Source: Symbiodinium natans
Lineage: Eukaryota; Sar; Dinophyceae; Suessiales; Symbiodiniaceae
Direction: 5' to 3'
Length of the DNA: 64,000 nucleotides
NCBI GenBank assembly: GCA_905221605.1
Contig: CAJNDS010002067.1
Coordinates: 223,501-287,500 of the forward strand
Each line of letters opens with the position of its first letter. Positions within the stretch are counted from its first letter, which is position 1. Below are positions 62,956 through 64,000 of this stretch, piece by piece. Both the position numbers and the translations under genes were made by a program. The notes under the pieces are model-generated. The model saw nothing but the letters and a program-made list of their open reading frames with translations, was not told the DNA's origin and did no database searches.

Positions 62956-64000
62956 GCTTATAAACCCAAAGTGACGGAAGAAAAAGGCTGCCCTTTTTGG
63001 TTTGAAGGGCCTTCTAAGTGAACCTAAATCCTGCAAAAAGAAAGGAATAAGGGCCTACTCTAGTTCATGGGGGCCAGCTAGGGGGGTTCTTCAACGCTGA
63101 ACCCTCAACCCTAAACCCTACAAAAACCCTACAAAAACCTACAAAGACCTACAAAAACCTATAAATCCCTAGACATCCCTCAATAAGCACCAACAGAAGT
63201 TTGCAGCTTGGCGGAGAGTGGGTCCTCATGCCCGGCCACGCGGAGATCGTGCAGGAGCCTGGCCCGTACCTAGTGCTGAGGCGGCGCCCCGAGCCCGTAT
63301 TCAGAATGACATCACGCTTTTCTGTTGTTGTAATCAGTGTCACATGACCGAAACTTATTAAACAATGGATAGTATTCGTGGCAGCAATTATGAAGATAGT
63401 TGAGGGAAGGAGAAGCAAGAGCAACGGTGGTAGGGGTAGCGGGAGCGGCAGCGCCAGCGGCAGTGGCAGTAGGGCCATTGACGACACCAATCCGACAAAG
63501 TGAAATGTCGGAACCGTTGAAGCACCGCCAAGGGCTAGAACTACTCCCACCATCTTCCCGCTTGGCTTTGCTCGCGAGCGGTGCTGTTTTGAAACTTCGA
63601 TGGGAAATCTAGCAAGTCGTCAAAGCACCTGAGCTACTGTGCTGAGACATACGCCCAGCAGCACTACTAATACCGCCAACCTTGGGACCACTCACTCTAT
63701 TCGCAGGACAGCAACATCAAGAGGAAGCAACACACACTAGAAACATGTGAAGTAGGGCGCCCAATAGATCCACTCACCAATATTAAAAACGAACCTCTTG
63801 GTACACTCACCAATACTAGTAATATAAACCCTATTTCATGTCAAGGTGCGGCCGCGGATAGTTCGGGCTCCTCACGCAAGGGCCGACCGCCACGCAATCG
63901 CCTGCTGTGACCTCTTGGGACTTTTGCTTCCTAAAGCCTAAAACCTAAACCCCAAAGTCCCTTCTAGAGGCTTATCTTGAGGGATACAAGGTACCTATAA
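62956..64000. other. Mostly unique right end
   Basis: CTACAAAAAC units occur at 63117-63165. The rest is unique and has no telomere-type repeat from 63170 to 63930. A 134-codon minus frame (63149-63553) is Leu/Pro-rich because of a GCAGCG/GGTAGC run, and shows no domain. Confidence 0.5.

Noticed and set aside
63149-63553. 134-codon Leu/Pro-rich minus-strand ORF
   Set aside because: The hydrophobic run comes from a GGCAGC/GGTAGC low-complexity tract; no signal for a real gene.

Overview
The window looks like nuclear DNA of a dinoflagellate. Three observations support this. (1) A copy of the dinoflagellate spliced leader (21 of 22 bases of the consensus) occurs twice near 35.0-35.15 kb. (2) The whole 64 kb is studded, on both strands, with TTTAGGG/CCCTAAA telomere-type repeats broken into dozens of interstitial blocks. 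(3) The only large coding unit is a Ty1/copia-class retrotransposon, a class common in dinoflagellate genomes. I see no rRNA or tRNA gene, no CRISPR and nothing bacterial. Gene density is very low.

Layout. 1-1.63 kb is an AT-rich satellite that reverses orientation at its centre. 1.63-12.26 kb is a patchwork of telomere-type blocks (30-260 bp) and short unique filler, with a pyrimidine microsatellite flanked by inverted repeats at 2.85-3.51 kb. 12.262-22.196 kb is a complete copia-type retrotransposon on the minus strand. 22.5-23.04 kb is a 9-bp telomere-like minisatellite. 23-34.9 kb is patchwork again, with local tandem repeats at 25.2, 27.0, 30.0-30.5 and 31.2-31.8 kb. 34.98-36.2 kb is unique sequence headed by two spliced-leader relics, probably a decayed retrogene. 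36.3-50.1 kb is patchwork rich in small hairpin (MITE-like) elements. 50.31-51.53 kb is a minus-strand ankyrin-repeat gene with a probable intron. 51.7-64 kb is patchwork again, with a complex tandem repeat at 56.5-57.4 kb.

The retrotransposon is the centrepiece. Its 229-bp LTRs look identical, it has a 5-bp target duplication (CCCTA, that is TAGGG in element sense) inside telomere-like DNA, and both long ORFs are open. Gag carries a CCCH finger, a CCHC knuckle and two tandem retropepsin-like domains. Pol lies in the +1 frame. It begins with a cytosine-5 DNA-methyltransferase-like domain, followed by integrase, a TET/JBP-type 2-oxoglutarate/Fe(II) dioxygenase domain, reverse transcriptase and RNase H, and it ends in a membrane-prone, Cys-rich tail. 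A DNA-methylation-like module and a base-oxidation module on one mobile polyprotein is the most interesting observation, because dinoflagellate DNA is both heavily CG-methylated and rich in hydroxymethyluracil. The primer site matches the anticodon arm of initiator tRNA-Met, as in Drosophila copia.

At least three families of short inverted-repeat elements recur in the patchwork. Telomere-type blocks often change strand every few hundred bases, and some are bracketed by direct repeats of non-telomeric sequence. Both patterns suggest repeated insertion or repair with telomeric DNA. All coordinates of repeat blocks were read by eye and can be off by a few bases.
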